From contig WNKV01000008.1 in NCBI GenBank assembly GCA_009720755.1, positions 1-64,000 of the forward strand: 64,000 nucleotides of DNA, given 5' to 3'. This stretch comes from Rhodoplanes serenus. Lineage in GTDB: Bacteria; Pseudomonadota; Alphaproteobacteria; Rhizobiales; Xanthobacteraceae. Below are positions 38,082 to 47,655 of this stretch, piece by piece (the first letter of the stretch is position 1; each line of letters begins with the position of its first letter). The notes under the pieces were generated by a model. It was given only the letters and a program-made list of their open reading frames with translations, made no database searches and was not told the DNA's origin. Both the position numbers and the translations under genes were made by a program.

Positions 38082-39197
38082 ATGACCGCCTATATCGTCC
38101 GCCGCCTGCTGTTCATGATCCCGACGCTGCTCGGCATCATGCTGGTGTCCTTCGTGGTGGTGCAGTTCGCGCCCGGTGGCCCGGTGGAGCGGGTGATCGC
38201 CCAGATCTCCGGCTCCGACACCGGCGCCACCTCGCGCATCTCGGGCTCGGCCGGCGGCGACTTCGGCTCGCGCGCCCAGATGCAGGGCGCCAACCAGTTC
38301 GACCCGACCACCTCGAAATACCGCGGCGCCCAGGGTCTCGACCCGGAGTTCATCAAGAGCCTCGAGCGCCAGTTCGGCTTCGACAAGCCGGCGCACGAGC
38401 GCTTCCTGATCATGCTGAAGAACTATCTCACCTTCGACTTCGGCAAGAGCTACTTCCGTGACGTGCGGGTGATCGACCTGATCAAGGAGAAGCTGCCGGT
38501 CTCGATGTCGCTCGGCATCTGGATGCTGCTGCTCACCTACCTGATCTCGATTCCGCTCGGCATACGCAAGGCGGTGCGCGACGGCACGCCATTCGACACC
38601 TGGACCTCCGGCATCATCATCATCGGCTACGCCATCCCGGGCTTCCTGTTCGCCATCCTGCTGATCATCCTGTTCGCCGGCGGCTCGTTCTTCGACTGGT
38701 TCCCGCTGCGCGGCCTGACCTCCGACAACTGGCACCGGCTCGCCTGGTGGCAGAAGATCCTCGACTACTTCTGGCACCTGGTGCTGCCGATTCTGTCGAT
38801 GGGGATCGGCGCCTTCGCCACCATGACGCTGCTCACCAAGAACTCGTTCCTGGACGAGATCCGCAAGCAGTACGTGCTCACCGCCCGCGCCAAGGGCTGC
38901 ACCGAGCGGCAGGTGCTGTACGGCCACGTGTTCCGCAACGCCATGCTGCTGATCATCGCCGGCTTTCCGGGCGCCTTCGTGCATGCCTTCTTCTCCGGCT
39001 CGCTGCTGATCGAGACCATCTTCTCCCTCGACGGCCTCGGCCTGCTCGGCTTCGAAAGCGTGCTCAACCGCGACTACCCGGTGGTGTTCGCCACTCTCTA
39101 CATCTTCTCGCTGGTCGGCCTGATCGTGAATCTGCTGTCCGACCTCACCTACACCTGGGTCGATCCGCGCATCGACTTCGAGACCCGGGAGGTGTGA
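38082..39197 (+). CDS. yejB: Oligopeptide ABC transporter permease YejB
   Basis: A 371-residue inner-membrane permease with six predicted helices, the first being [19 protein letters not shown]. The long periplasmic insertion between helices 1 and 2 is typical of YejB. The binding-protein-dependent transport signature, contacting the ATPase, is near [20 protein letters not shown]. It is separated from yejE by one base. Confidence 0.94.
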   Translation: MTAYIVRRLLFMIPTLLGIMLVSFVVVQFAPGGPVERVIAQISGSDTGATSRISGSAGGDFGSRAQMQGANQFDPTTSKYRGAQGLDPEFIKSLERQFGFDKPAHERFLIMLKNYLTFDFGKSYFRDVRVIDLIKEKLPVSMSLGIWMLLLTYLISIPLGIRKAVRDGTPFDTWTSGIIIIGYAIPGFLFAILLIILFAGGSFFDWFPLRGLTSDNWHRLAWWQKILDYFWHLVLPILSMGIGAFATMTLLTKNSFLDEIRKQYVLTARAKGCTERQVLYGHVFRNAMLLIIAGFPGAFVHAFFSGSLLIETIFSLDGLGLLGFESVLNRDYPVVFATLYIFSLVGLIVNLLSDLTYTWVDPRIDFETREV

Positions 39198-39198
39198 C

Positions 39199-40437
39199 AT
39201 GGACGCTCCGACCGTCGCGCCGCCCCGCACGACCGAGCCGGCAGGCACCCCGGCTGCCGCCACCACGTCCGGCGCCACCACGCCCGATACTACGGCGGTC
39301 GGTCCGAGCGGCCTCAGCGTGCTGCCCGAGATGCGGCCACTCGCGGTGTCGCCGATCACCCGCCGACGCTGGCAGAACTTCAAGGCGAACCGGCGCGGCT
39401 TCGTCTCGCTGTGGGTGTTCCTGGTCCTGTTCGTCGTCTCGCTGTTCGCCGAGTTCATCGCCAACGACCGGCCGTTCCTGGTGCGCTACGACGGCGGCTG
39501 GTACTTTCCGGTGCTGATCGACTATCCGGAGACGACCTTCGGGGGCGACTTCGAGACGCGCGCCGATTTCCGCGACCCCTATCTCCAGAAGCAGATCGCC
39601 GAGAAGGGCGGCACGCTGTGGTGGCCACCGATCCGCTACTCCTACAACACCCACAATCTCGACCTGCCGACGCCGGCCCCCTCGCCGCCGACCTGGATGC
39701 TCACCGAGGCCCAATGCAAGGCGGTGGTCGAGCGCAAGGGCCTCTCGGGCTGCCGCGACCTCGAATACAACTGGCTCGGCACCGATGATCAGGGCCGCGA
39801 CGTGGTGGCCCGCCTGCTCTACGGCTTCCGCCTTTCGGTGCTGTTCGGGCTCTGCCTCACGCTGGTGTCCTCGGCCATCGGCGTCGCGGCCGGCGCCGTG
39901 CAGGGCTATTTCGGCGGCTGGACCGACCTCTTGTTCCAGCGCTTCATCGAGATCTGGACATCGATTCCCTCGCTCTATCTCCTCCTGATCATCTCGTCGG
40001 TGCTGGTGCCGGGCTTCTTCGTGCTGCTCGGCATTCTCCTGCTATTCTCCTGGGTGTCGCTGGTCGGCCTGGTGCGGGCCGAGTTCCTGCGCGGACGCAA
40101 TTTCGAGTACGTCCAGGCGGCGCGCGCCCTCGGCGTCTCCAACACACTGATCATGTTCCGCCACCTCTTGCCGAACGCCATGGTGGCGACCCTGACGTTC
40201 CTGCCCTTCATCCTGTCGTCCTCGGTGATGACGCTGACGGCGCTCGACTTCCTCGGCTTCGGCCTGCCGCCCGGCTCGCCCTCGCTCGGCGAGATGCTGA
40301 GCCAGGGCAAGGCCAATGTGCAGGCGCCGTGGCTCGGCCTCACCGCCTTCTTCACCGTGGCGGTGATGCTGTCGCTTCTGATCTTCATCGGCGAGGCGGT
40401 GCGCGACGCCTTCGACCCGCGCAAGACCTACGGGTGA
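39199..40437 (+). CDS. yejE: Oligopeptide ABC transporter permease YejE
   Basis: A 412-residue inner-membrane permease. A Pro/Thr-rich N-terminal tail of about 45 residues precedes the first helix (FVSLWVFLVLFVVSLFAEFI). A large periplasmic loop and five further helices follow. The EAA-type loop is EYVQAARALGVSNTLIMFRHLLPN. It pairs with YejB. The next operon gene yejF is displaced by a toxin-antitoxin pair. Confidence 0.94.
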   Translation: MDAPTVAPPRTTEPAGTPAAATTSGATTPDTTAVGPSGLSVLPEMRPLAVSPITRRRWQNFKANRRGFVSLWVFLVLFVVSLFAEFIANDRPFLVRYDGGWYFPVLIDYPETTFGGDFETRADFRDPYLQKQIAEKGGTLWWPPIRYSYNTHNLDLPTPAPSPPTWMLTEAQCKAVVERKGLSGCRDLEYNWLGTDDQGRDVVARLLYGFRLSVLFGLCLTLVSSAIGVAAGAVQGYFGGWTDLLFQRFIEIWTSIPSLYLLLIISSVLVPGFFVLLGILLLFSWVSLVGLVRAEFLRGRNFEYVQAARALGVSNTLIMFRHLLPNAMVATLTFLPFILSSSVMTLTALDFLGFGLPPGSPSLGEMLSQGKANVQAPWLGLTAFFTVAVMLSLLIFIGEAVRDAFDPRKTYG

Positions 40438-40475
40438 GATTTCGCTATGATGCGATGCGGCCCGAGGAGGCTGGC

Positions 40476-40715
40476 ATGAACAGGATCGTGCGCGAAAACT
40501 ATCCGGCTGCGAAGCTGCCCGAGGAACTGCGACCGAGCAGTGATCCGGATGCCCGGGTGATGGTGACGGTGGAGACTCAGGAGACCACGACAGAGCTGCC
40601 CCGGGAGCGCCGTGTAACACTCGACGACATATGGGCGCGCCGGCAGCCTCCCTTCCGGACCAAGGAGGAGATCGACGCGCAGGTTCGAGCCGACAGAGAG
40701 GCCTGGGATGGCTGA
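40476..40715 (+). CDS. Putative antitoxin of a PIN-domain toxin-antitoxin module
   Basis: A 79-residue acidic-basic mixed protein (MNRIVRENYPAAKLPEELRP) with a strong GAGGAGG Shine-Dalgarno 5 bp before the ATG at 40476. The C-terminal half (RQPPFRTKEEIDAQVRADRE) looks like the helical toxin-wrapping tail of VapB-like antitoxins. No sequence signature of a known DNA-binding class is certain. Its end overlaps the toxin start by 8 bp, the standard toxin-antitoxin layout. Confidence 0.72.
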   Translation: MNRIVRENYPAAKLPEELRPSSDPDARVMVTVETQETTTELPRERRVTLDDIWARRQPPFRTKEEIDAQVRADREAWDG

Positions 40716-41190
40716 TTTGTCTGGGCCTCCCCTCGTCTACATCGATGCGAATCCGTTCATCTACTTCGTCGAAGGCACGCCTGAGATCGCGGAGCCGGTC
40801 CGCTGCCTGTTCGATCTCTTGCGAGGGCGCCCCGGGCTCGGCGTCACGAGTGAGCTCTCATTGGCTGAAACGCTGCCGAAAGCGCCCTCCGAGAGGCATC
40901 GTCACAGCTATCTGGAGCTGATCGTTGGAAGCCGTATTTTCGACCTTGTGCCGGTCGACAGAGATCTCCTGCTGGAAACCGCCGACTATCGCCGCACCAA
41001 CTCGTCGAGCGACGCCACCGGCATTCGCACCATGCCCAAGCTTCCCGATGCCATCCACGCCGTTTCGGCCATGCGACGCAAGTGCCGGGCCTTCGTGTCG
41101 TACGACAAGCGCCTGAAGCTGCCGTCCGGACTCCGACTGTTCAGCCCCGACACCGTCAGCATCAATGAACTCCTGAAGACGATCTCATGA
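40708..41190 (+). CDS. PIN-domain toxin (VapC-like ribonuclease)
   Basis: A 160-residue PIN-domain protein, expected to cleave RNA with Mg2+ bound by four acidic residues. Those are visible in VYIDANPFIYFVEG (Asp near residue 14), SELSLAETL, KLPDAIHAVSA and FVSYDKRLKL. It overlaps the antitoxin upstream by 8 bp and the yejF ATG downstream by 4 bp (atga at 41187-41190). It is thus wedged into the yej operon and translationally linked to it. Base composition is slightly less GC-rich than neighbours, consistent with transfer. Confidence 0.85.
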   Translation: MADLSGPPLVYIDANPFIYFVEGTPEIAEPVRCLFDLLRGRPGLGVTSELSLAETLPKAPSERHRHSYLELIVGSRIFDLVPVDRDLLLETADYRRTNSSSDATGIRTMPKLPDAIHAVSAMRRKCRAFVSYDKRLKLPSGLRLFSPDTVSINELLKTIS

Positions 41191-42815
41191 CCACACCCCT
41201 CCTCTCCGTGACGGATCTGTCGGTGGCGTTCCGCCAGGGCGGACGCCAGATCCTCGCCGTCGACCGGGTGTCGTTCGACGTCGCGCCGGGCGAAACGGTG
41301 GCGCTCGTCGGCGAGTCGGGCTCCGGCAAGTCGGTGACGGCGCTGTCGGTGATGAAGCTGCTGCCTTATCCGGCGGCGAGCCATCCGTCAGGCCGCATCA
41401 CATTCAAGGGCCAGGAGCTGCTCGGCCGCGCCGAGCATGAGATGCGGCGGGTGCGCGGCGACGACATCTCGATCGTGTTCCAGGAGCCGATGACGTCGCT
41501 CAATCCACTGCACACCATCGAGAAACAGATCGCCGAGATCCTGCTGCTGCACCGCGGCCTCACCGGCGAAGCGGCGCAGCGGCGCATCGTCGAGCTGCTG
41601 ACCCAGGTCGGCATCCCCGACCCCGAAGGCCGCCTCGGCAGCTATCCGCACCAGCTTTCCGGCGGCCAGCGCCAGCGCGTGATGATCGCCATGGCGCTCG
41701 CCAACGAGCCCGATCTGCTGATCGCCGACGAGCCGACCACCGCCCTCGACGTCACCGTGCAGGCGCAGATCCTCGCGCTCCTGAAGGACATTCAGAAGCG
41801 GCTCGGCATGGCGATGCTGTTCATCACCCACGATCTCGGCATCGTCCGCAAGATCGCCGATCGGGTGTGCGTGATGAAGCAGGGCCGCATCGTCGAGCAC
41901 GGCCCGGTCGAGCAGGTGTTCACCGCGCCCGAGCACCCCTATACGCGCCAGCTCCTCGCCGCCGAGCCGAAGCCCGATCCGGCGCCGTTGCAGCCCGACG
42001 CGCCGGTGGTGGTCGAGACGCGCGATCTCAAGGTGTGGTTCCCGGTGAAGCGCGGCGTGCTGCGCCGGGTGGTCGGCCACATCAAGGCGGTCGACGGCGT
42101 CGACATCGCGGTCCGCAAGGGCGAGACCCTCGGGGTGGTGGGCGAGTCCGGCTCCGGCAAGACGACGCTCGGCCTCGCCATCCTGCGGCTGATCTCCTCG
42201 GACGGGCCGATCGTCTTTCTAGGCAGCCCGCTGCAAGGGCTGAAGTTCAAGCAGATGCGGCCGTTCCGCCGCGACATGCAGATCGTCTTCCAGGACCCGT
42301 TCGGCTCGCTCTCGCCGCGCATGTCGATCGCCGACATCATCGCGGAGGGCCTGTGGGTGCATCATCCGAAGATGCCGGAGGCCGAGCGCGAGCAGCGGGT
42401 GATCAACGCGCTCACCGATGTCGGGCTCGATCCGGAATCGCGCTTCCGCTATCCGCACGAATATTCGGGCGGTCAGCGCCAGCGCATCGCGGTCGCCCGT
42501 GCGCTGGTGCTGGAGCCGACCTTCATGGTGCTCGACGAGCCGACCAGCGCCCTCGACATGCTGATCCAGTCGCAGATCGTCGACTTGCTGCGCGATCTTC
42601 AGAAGCGGCGCAACCTCACCTACCTGTTCATCTCGCACGATCTGCGCGTCGTCGCCGCGCTGGCGAGCCGGCTGATCGTCATGCGGCACGGCAAGGTGGT
42701 GGAGGAAGGCCCTGCCGCGACGCTGTTCAAGACGCCGCGGAGCGCCTATACGCGCGCCCTGTTCGCCGCCGCGTTCAATCTCGACATCGCGCCCGAGGGC
42801 GTGGTGGCGCAGTGA
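41187..42815 (+). CDS. yejF: Oligopeptide ABC transporter dual ATPase YejF
   Basis: A 542-residue protein with two fused ABC ATPase domains, as in YejF. Walker A motifs are [14 protein letters not shown] (domain 1, about residue 40) and [14 protein letters not shown] (domain 2, about residue 318). The signature motifs are [15 protein letters not shown] and [15 protein letters not shown], with Walker [13 protein letters not shown] and [11 protein letters not shown]. It energises import through YejB/YejE. Its ATG overlaps the PIN toxin stop, replacing what would normally be coupling with yejE. Confidence 0.95.
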   Translation: MTTPLLSVTDLSVAFRQGGRQILAVDRVSFDVAPGETVALVGESGSGKSVTALSVMKLLPYPAASHPSGRITFKGQELLGRAEHEMRRVRGDDISIVFQEPMTSLNPLHTIEKQIAEILLLHRGLTGEAAQRRIVELLTQVGIPDPEGRLGSYPHQLSGGQRQRVMIAMALANEPDLLIADEPTTALDVTVQAQILALLKDIQKRLGMAMLFITHDLGIVRKIADRVCVMKQGRIVEHGPVEQVFTAPEHPYTRQLLAAEPKPDPAPLQPDAPVVVETRDLKVWFPVKRGVLRRVVGHIKAVDGVDIAVRKGETLGVVGESGSGKTTLGLAILRLISSDGPIVFLGSPLQGLKFKQMRPFRRDMQIVFQDPFGSLSPRMSIADIIAEGLWVHHPKMPEAEREQRVINALTDVGLDPESRFRYPHEYSGGQRQRIAVARALVLEPTFMVLDEPTSALDMLIQSQIVDLLRDLQKRRNLTYLFISHDLRVVAALASRLIVMRHGKVVEEGPAATLFKTPRSAYTRALFAAAFNLDIAPEGVVAQ

Positions 42816-42945
42816 CGGCGGCGCCGGGATTCGCGGCACCGGGCCGGACGAATGCGTCGAGAGCATGGCCCGCGGCACGGAAAAACTCCGGCCCGGCTGC
42901 GAGAGTGCGGTCTTGCATCGCACCATCTTGTGCTATGAGGCGGCG

Positions 42946-43581
42946 ATGAACGAGCAGTCCCGTCCCGTCCTTCTCGCCGACGAGCCCGCCGACGTGCGGC
43001 TCGACGGACCCGAGCTGATCGGCCCCGGATTCCGGCGGCTGGAGCGCTACGCCGTCACCCTGTCGCACGGCGACGACACGCCGGTGACGCTGTCGCGCGA
43101 CATCCTGCGCATCGGCCGCACGGTGGGCATCGTCGCCGTCGATCTCGCCCGCGACGAGCTCGTGCTGATCCGCCAGTTCCGCCTCGCCGCCCATCTCGCC
43201 ACCGGGCTCGGCGAGATCCTGGAAATTCCGGCCGGCTACATCGAGGCCGACGAGGCGCCGGCCGTGGCCGCGGCGCGCGAATGCCAGGAGGAGATCGGCG
43301 TGCCGCCGCGGGCGCTGCGCGAGATCTTCCGCTTCCTGCCGGCGCCCGGAATGCTGGAGGAGTTCGCCACCATCTTCCTGGTCTCGGTCGATGCCACCGC
43401 GGTGCCGCCGCGCGCCGGCGCCGACCACGAGATCGAGCACACCCGCCCGATCCGCGTGCCGATCGACGAGGCGATCGCCGGGCTGCGGAGTGGCGCCTTC
43501 TACAACGGTTATCTGCTGCTGGCGCTGCAATGGCTGGCGCTCAACCGCGATCGCCTCGCGGTTCTGCTCGGAGAGGACTGA
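42946..43581 (+). CDS. Nudix hydrolase (ADP-ribose pyrophosphatase type)
   Basis: A 211-residue enzyme with a complete Nudix box: GYIEADEAPAVAAARECQEE followed by IGV (about residues 100-122). It fits GX5EX7REUXEEXGU. The flanking AGYIE and LPAPGMLEEF resemble ADP-ribose/NDP-sugar hydrolases. The ATG at 42946 (MNEQSRPVLL) is chosen because GAGG precedes it; a start at 42865 would add 27 unrelated residues. The DsbA-like gene begins 5 bp downstream. Confidence 0.85.
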   Translation: MNEQSRPVLLADEPADVRLDGPELIGPGFRRLERYAVTLSHGDDTPVTLSRDILRIGRTVGIVAVDLARDELVLIRQFRLAAHLATGLGEILEIPAGYIEADEAPAVAAARECQEEIGVPPRALREIFRFLPAPGMLEEFATIFLVSVDATAVPPRAGADHEIEHTRPIRVPIDEAIAGLRSGAFYNGYLLLALQWLALNRDRLAVLLGED

Positions 43582-43586
43582 CCCCC

Positions 43587-44303
43587 ATGACCATTCCGTA
43601 TCGCCCCGCCGCGGTGGCGGGCCTGCTGGCGCTCGTCCTGATGATCGGTGCCGTCGCGGCCGGCGTGTCGCCGACCCGGGCGCAGGAGGGCGCGCTGCAT
43701 CCGATCAAGGGCGAAGACGGCAAGCCGGTGCTGAACTACAAGGTCCCGGTCGAGCTGGAGAGCCGCATCGAGGAGCTTGCCGGCGTCGTGGTGGTCGGTA
43801 ACCCGAAGGGCGACGTCACCATCGCGGAGTTCTACGATCTCAACTGCCCGTTCTGCCGCCGGGCCTCCGCCGACATCGCCGCGATGATCGAGGCCGACCG
43901 CGAGCTGCGGGTGGTGCTGGTGCCGTTCCCGGTGCTCGGCGTCGCCTCCATCCAGGCGGCACGGGTCGAGCTGGCGGTCATCAAGCTCGCCACCCCGGCC
44001 CAGGTGATGGCCTTCCATCGCAAGGTCTATGCGGGCCGCGGCACCATCGACGGCAAGCGGGCGCTCGCCGCCGCCAAGGATGTCGGCCTGCCGATCGCCA
44101 AGGTGACGGCCGCGGCCGACGAGGATTCGATCACCGACACGATGCTGTCGCATGTGCGCCTCGGCGATGCCCTCGGCCTCCAGGCGACGCCGTCCTACAT
44201 CGTCAAGGGCGTGGCGGTGCTCGGCCATCCGGGCCGTAAGGCGCTGGAAGGAATCGTCGCCGCGATCCGCCGCTGCGACGCGCCGAGCTGCGACGGGAAG
44301 TGA
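43587..44303 (+). CDS. DsbA-family thiol:disulfide protein
   Basis: A 238-residue periplasmic thioredoxin-fold protein with a signal peptide (AAVAGLLALVLMIGAVAAGV, cleavage after about RAQ), redox motif FYDLNCPFCRRAS (CxxC near residue 90) and cis-Pro loop LQATPSYIVKG. This is the arrangement of DsbA/BdbD/ScsC-like oxidoreductases. Two more Cys near the C-terminus (RRCDAPSCDGK) may form a structural disulfide. Whether it oxidises or isomerises is not determinable. Confidence 0.88.
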   Translation: MTIPYRPAAVAGLLALVLMIGAVAAGVSPTRAQEGALHPIKGEDGKPVLNYKVPVELESRIEELAGVVVVGNPKGDVTIAEFYDLNCPFCRRASADIAAMIEADRELRVVLVPFPVLGVASIQAARVELAVIKLATPAQVMAFHRKVYAGRGTIDGKRALAAAKDVGLPIAKVTAAADEDSITDTMLSHVRLGDALGLQATPSYIVKGVAVLGHPGRKALEGIVAAIRRCDAPSCDGK

Positions 44304-44349
44304 GCGGCGCGGCCGCCGTCACGCCGCCGGCGTGCCGGCCTGATCACCT

Positions 44350-44541
44350 TGTTTCCAGGTGATCAGTTCGCCGTCGTTCCGGGGCGCGGCACCCGGATCG
44401 GCGCGTCGCGCCGTCCGGGCGTCGCGAACCCGGAACCCAGCGAAACACGTCATCCCGCGGCAGACTTTTGACTCTCGGCTGGATTCCGGACAGCCGCTTC
44501 GCGGCTTCCGGAATGACCACCGAATGGATCAGCCGGATCTC
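44350..44541. repeat. Dispersed repeat family 1, copy B
   Basis: Second copy of the element at 18918-19085, same orientation, with the same hairpin (attccgga ... tccggaat, about 44481-44514). It carries about 24 extra bases in a GC-rich middle segment. It separates the convergent DsbA-like and NlpC/P60 genes, and the last three codons and stop of the latter are read from its right end. Confidence 0.85.
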
Positions 44542-45398
44542 TGATCACACCGCAGCCGCCGCACGCCGGTGATCGGGCTGCCCGCCGCGGCGATACGGGC
44601 CACCGCCGCCGCCGTCGGCTCCACCGCCACCATCATGTGGTGGGCATTGGCATGCAGGATCGTGGTCGCATCGCGCACGATCGCCACATGGCCCGGCCAG
44701 AAGATCAGGTCGCCGCGGCGGTACGCCGCCTGATCGTGCGGATCGGCGAGCGGCGCGCCGAGCGCCCGCTCCTGCATGTCGCTGTCGCGCGGGGCGGTGA
44801 CGCCGGCGGCCGCCAGCGCCACCTGCACCAGCCCCGAGCAGTCGAGCCCGAGGCTGGTCTTGCCGCCCCACAGATAGGGCGTGCCGACGAACCTCTCCGC
44901 CACCGCGACGTGATCCGGCTCGCTCGTGCCCGCCGGCGCGAGATGCGCCGCGAACACGAAGCCGCCGCCGGCCAGCACCGCGAAAACCCCCTCCGTGCGC
45001 ATCACCACGACACGCGCGCCGAGCGACAGCGTCGCCAGCGGCGCCGTCTTGATGGAAGGAGCCGGGAACACGAAGGTGCGCAGCGCCGCCACCCGGTGGG
45101 TCGGCGCCGGTCCGTCGGGCCCCAGCGCCTCGCTCGGCAGCCAGCCGACATAGCCGTCGGCGAGCTGGCCCCAGGTCCAACCCTCGTCGTTCTCCTCGTA
45201 GACGGTGACGCGCTCGCCGAAGAGCGCCTCGGTGTCGAGCGGCGCGTCGTGCTCCGGCCGGCGGCGCAGCGGCGCCTGCGCGGCCACCACGGCGCGCACG
45301 ACGCCGTCGACGAAGCGCGCCGCGTCGACCCGCCCGCGCAGATGCGCCGCCGCGAGGTCCGGACGCGCCGGGGTGAGCCGGGGATCGAGCGCGGTCAT
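44529..45398 (-). CDS. NlpC/P60-family cysteine peptidase with SH3 domains
   Basis: A 289-residue protein. N-terminal SH3-like segments (VTVYEENDEGWTWGQLADGY with VGWLP) precede a C40-family NlpC/P60 domain. The catalytic Cys is in SLGLDCSGLVQVAL (about residue 198) and His in FWPGHVAIVRD. It is expected to cleave gamma-D-Glu-diamino-acid bonds in murein peptides. No signal peptide is seen, so it may act on recycled muropeptides in the cytosol. The ATG at 45398 overlaps the aminopeptidase stop. Its final residues (RSG) run into repeat copy B, suggesting the original C-terminus was altered. Confidence 0.88.
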   Translation of the reverse strand: MTALDPRLTPARPDLAAAHLRGRVDAARFVDGVVRAVVAAQAPLRRRPEHDAPLDTEALFGERVTVYEENDEGWTWGQLADGYVGWLPSEALGPDGPAPTHRVAALRTFVFPAPSIKTAPLATLSLGARVVVMRTEGVFAVLAGGGFVFAAHLAPAGTSEPDHVAVAERFVGTPYLWGGKTSLGLDCSGLVQVALAAAGVTAPRDSDMQERALGAPLADPHDQAAYRRGDLIFWPGHVAIVRDATTILHANAHHMMVAVEPTAAAVARIAAAGSPITGVRRLRCDQRSG

Positions 45399-46816
45399 CC
45401 GTACCGCTCGCACAACAGCGCGTAGAGGGCGCGCGCCGCTTGGCACTCGCCGCCCTCCGGCCGGCCCGGCCGCGCCGACGGCGTCCAGGCATAGATGTCG
45501 AGATGCAGGAAGCTCTTCGCCGCGGCCACGAAGCGGGCGAGGAACAGGGCGCAGAGGATCGAGCCGGCGAAGCCGCCGGTGCCGACATTGTTGATGTCGG
45601 CCACCTTGGAGTCGAGCATCGACTCGTAAGGGCGCCACAGCGGCAGCCGCCACACCGGGTCGTGCTCGGCGGCGGCGTGGCGGGCGAGGTCGTGAGCGAG
45701 CGCGTCGTCGTCGGTATAGAACGGCGGCAGCTCCGGCCCGAGCGCGACACGCGCGGCGCCGGTCAGCGTGCCCATGTCGATCAGCAGGTCGGGCGCCTCC
45801 TCGTCGGCGAGCGCCAGCGCATCGGCGAGCACGAGGCGGCCTTCGGCGTCGGTGTTGCCGATCTCCACCGTGAGGCCGCGGCGCGAGCGGACGACGTCGA
45901 GCGGCCGCATGGCGTCGCCCGACACGGCGTTCTCCACCGCCGGGATCAGCACGCGCAGCCGCACCGGCAGCCCGCGACCCATGATCATGTGGGCGAGCGC
46001 CAGCACGCTGGCGGCGCCGCCCATGTCCTTCTTCATCAGCCGCATGGCGGCCTCGGTCTTGAGGTCGAGGCCGCCGGTGTCGAAGCACACGCCCTTGCCG
46101 ACCAGCGTCACCTTGGGGGCGGCGGGATCGCCCCACACGATGTCGATCAGCCGCGGGGCGCGCGCCGAGGCGCGGCCGACCGCATGGACGAGCGGCAGGT
46201 TCTCGGCCAGCAGCGCCTCGCCGACGACGCTGCGCAGGCGGCCGCCATGGCGCTCGGCGAGCTTGCGAGCCACCTCCTCCAGCTCCGCCGGCCCCATGTC
46301 GTTCGACGGCGTGTTGACGAGGTCGCGAGCCAGATAGACGGCCTCCGCCACACAGGCAAGATCGTGGCCCGCTGCCTCGGGCGGCACCAGGCGGACCTCA
46401 CCGGCCGTGTCACCACCGTCGCGGTAGCGGCCGAACCGATAGGCGCCGAGCGCGAAGGCGAGCGCCGCGAGCCGGGCATCCGCCGGCGGCTCGGCGAAGC
46501 GGTAGGTGCCGCGCGGCAGCAGCCCCGGCAGCCGCCCGGGCTGGAACGGGTCGCGGCCCGCCTGGCCGGACGGCTCGATCCCGAACAGCACCCCGGCGAG
46601 GCGCCCCTGCCCGTCCGGCACCAGCAGGTGACGGCCCGGCTTCGGCTCGAACCCGACCGCATCGGCGAACGCCACCGCGGCGGGATCGAGCCGACCGCGC
46701 AGCGCCGGCCAGGTGCCGGGATCGACCAGCCAGATCGGGGTTGCGGTCGTGTCGTTGCTCGCGAATGCCGGCTGCATGTCCGCCCGTGCTCGTTCCGCCG
46801 TGTTCATCTCGGTCAT
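45395..46816 (-). CDS. M17 family leucyl aminopeptidase
   Basis: A 473-residue cytosolic di-zinc aminopeptidase. The signature NTDAEGRLVLADALAL is near residues 318-333. Metal ligands are visible in VGKGVCFDTGGLDLKT and MKKDMGGAASVLAL. The N-terminal domain is divergent, as in PepB/alphaproteobacterial M17 enzymes. The ATG at 46816 (MTEMNTAER) is chosen for AGGG upstream; 46807 and 46777 are alternatives. It forms a coupled pair (atga overlap) with the NlpC/P60 gene, which fits joint peptide or muropeptide turnover. Confidence 0.9.
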   Translation of the reverse strand: MTEMNTAERARADMQPAFASNDTTATPIWLVDPGTWPALRGRLDPAAVAFADAVGFEPKPGRHLLVPDGQGRLAGVLFGIEPSGQAGRDPFQPGRLPGLLPRGTYRFAEPPADARLAALAFALGAYRFGRYRDGGDTAGEVRLVPPEAAGHDLACVAEAVYLARDLVNTPSNDMGPAELEEVARKLAERHGGRLRSVVGEALLAENLPLVHAVGRASARAPRLIDIVWGDPAAPKVTLVGKGVCFDTGGLDLKTEAAMRLMKKDMGGAASVLALAHMIMGRGLPVRLRVLIPAVENAVSGDAMRPLDVVRSRRGLTVEIGNTDAEGRLVLADALALADEEAPDLLIDMGTLTGAARVALGPELPPFYTDDDALAHDLARHAAAEHDPVWRLPLWRPYESMLDSKVADINNVGTGGFAGSILCALFLARFVAAAKSFLHLDIYAWTPSARPGRPEGGECQAARALYALLCERYG

Positions 46817-46877
46817 CGCCCTGCTAGCACGCGACCGGGGCGACTTGAAGCCACCCGCCGGCCGGTCGCCAACCGGC

Positions 46878-46945
46878 GCGGGCGCAAGACCGGCCCGGGC
46901 GCAAGACCAGCCCGGGCGCAAGACCAGCGCGGGTGGCAGACCGGC
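46878..46945. repeat. 17-bp tandem repeat x4 upstream of the aminopeptidase and GST genes
   Basis: Four contiguous units: gcgggcgcaagaccggc, ccgggcgcaagaccagc (twice) and gcgggtggcagaccggc. They lie in the divergent spacer between the aminopeptidase and glutathione transferase genes, 61 bp from the former start. Confidence 0.75.
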
Positions 46946-47028
46946 GCGAACCCGCGTGGACGCCCGGCCGGCCTTCGACTATGCGATCGCAGGCGCGACC
47001 GGACGCGCCAGCATCGCGAGGACCCCGC

Positions 47029-47655
47029 ATGGCGATCGACTTCTACGCCTTCGACACCCCCAACGGCCGCAAGATCAGCGTGGCGCTGGAGGAGATGGCG
47101 CTGCCCTACACCGTCAAGGTCGTCGACATCACCAAGGACGAGCAGTTCGACCCCGCCTTCCTGGCCATCAGCCCCAACAACAAGATCCCGGCGATCGTCG
47201 ATCCCGACGGCCCGGACGGCCGCCCGATCAGCGTGTTCGAGTCGGGCGCCATCCTGATCTACCTGGCCGAGAAGACCGGCCGCTTCCTGCCGCGCGATCT
47301 CCGCGCCCGGGTGCCGGTGCTGGAATGGCTGATGTTCCAGGTCGGCGGCTTCGGCCCGATGCCGGGCCAGGTGCATCACTTCATCGGCCTCGACAGCGAG
47401 GCGGACCGCCGCTACGGCCTCGCCCGCTTCCAGAAGGAGACGCACCGGCTCTACGGCGTGATGGACCGGCGCCTCGCGGACCACGACTTCTTCGCCGGCG
47501 ACATCTCGATCGCCGACTTCGCCATCGTGGGCTGGGCCTGGCGGCACGGACGCCACGGCGTCGATCTCGCCCAGTACCCCAATGTGCGGCGCTGGTACGA
47601 CACCATGATGGCCCGGCCGGCGGTGGCGCGCGGCTTCGCGGTGCCGCTGAAGTAG
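47029..47655 (+). CDS. Glutathione S-transferase (YfcG/nu-class-like)
   Basis: A 208-residue cytosolic GST. The N-terminal thioredoxin-like domain contains FDTPNGRKISVALEEM, the Thr/Asn catalytic region of YfcG/YghU-type enzymes, then NNKIPAIVDP and the glutathione-binding SVFESGAILIYLAEKTG. The all-helical C-terminal domain has ISIADFAIVGWAW. GAGG precedes the ATG at 47029. Its 3' end, including the stop codon, is duplicated in tandem. Confidence 0.9.
   Translation: MAIDFYAFDTPNGRKISVALEEMALPYTVKVVDITKDEQFDPAFLAISPNNKIPAIVDPDGPDGRPISVFESGAILIYLAEKTGRFLPRDLRARVPVLEWLMFQVGGFGPMPGQVHHFIGLDSEADRRYGLARFQKETHRLYGVMDRRLADHDFFAGDISIADFAIVGWAWRHGRHGVDLAQYPNVRRWYDTMMARPAVARGFAVPLK

Noticed and set aside
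36018-39464. A 1148-codon open frame on the minus strand, opposite yejA-2 and yejB
   Set aside because: It is antisense to two well-supported genes, has the His/Asp/Arg/Gly-rich composition of GC-biased shadow frames, no domain and no ribosome site.
40476-41190. Idea that the PIN pair marks a larger integrated element
   Set aside because: No integrase, transposase, att-like repeats or further foreign genes flank it; it is a two-gene insertion only.
44529-46136. A 535-codon minus-strand frame that would fuse sequence from the aminopeptidase region onto the NlpC/P60 protein
   Set aside because: The upstream part is an out-of-frame shadow of the aminopeptidase; the ATG at 45398 with stop-start overlap explains the real gene.
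46878-46945. Possible CRISPR array
   Set aside because: Units are 17 bp and contiguous with no spacers, and no cas genes are present.
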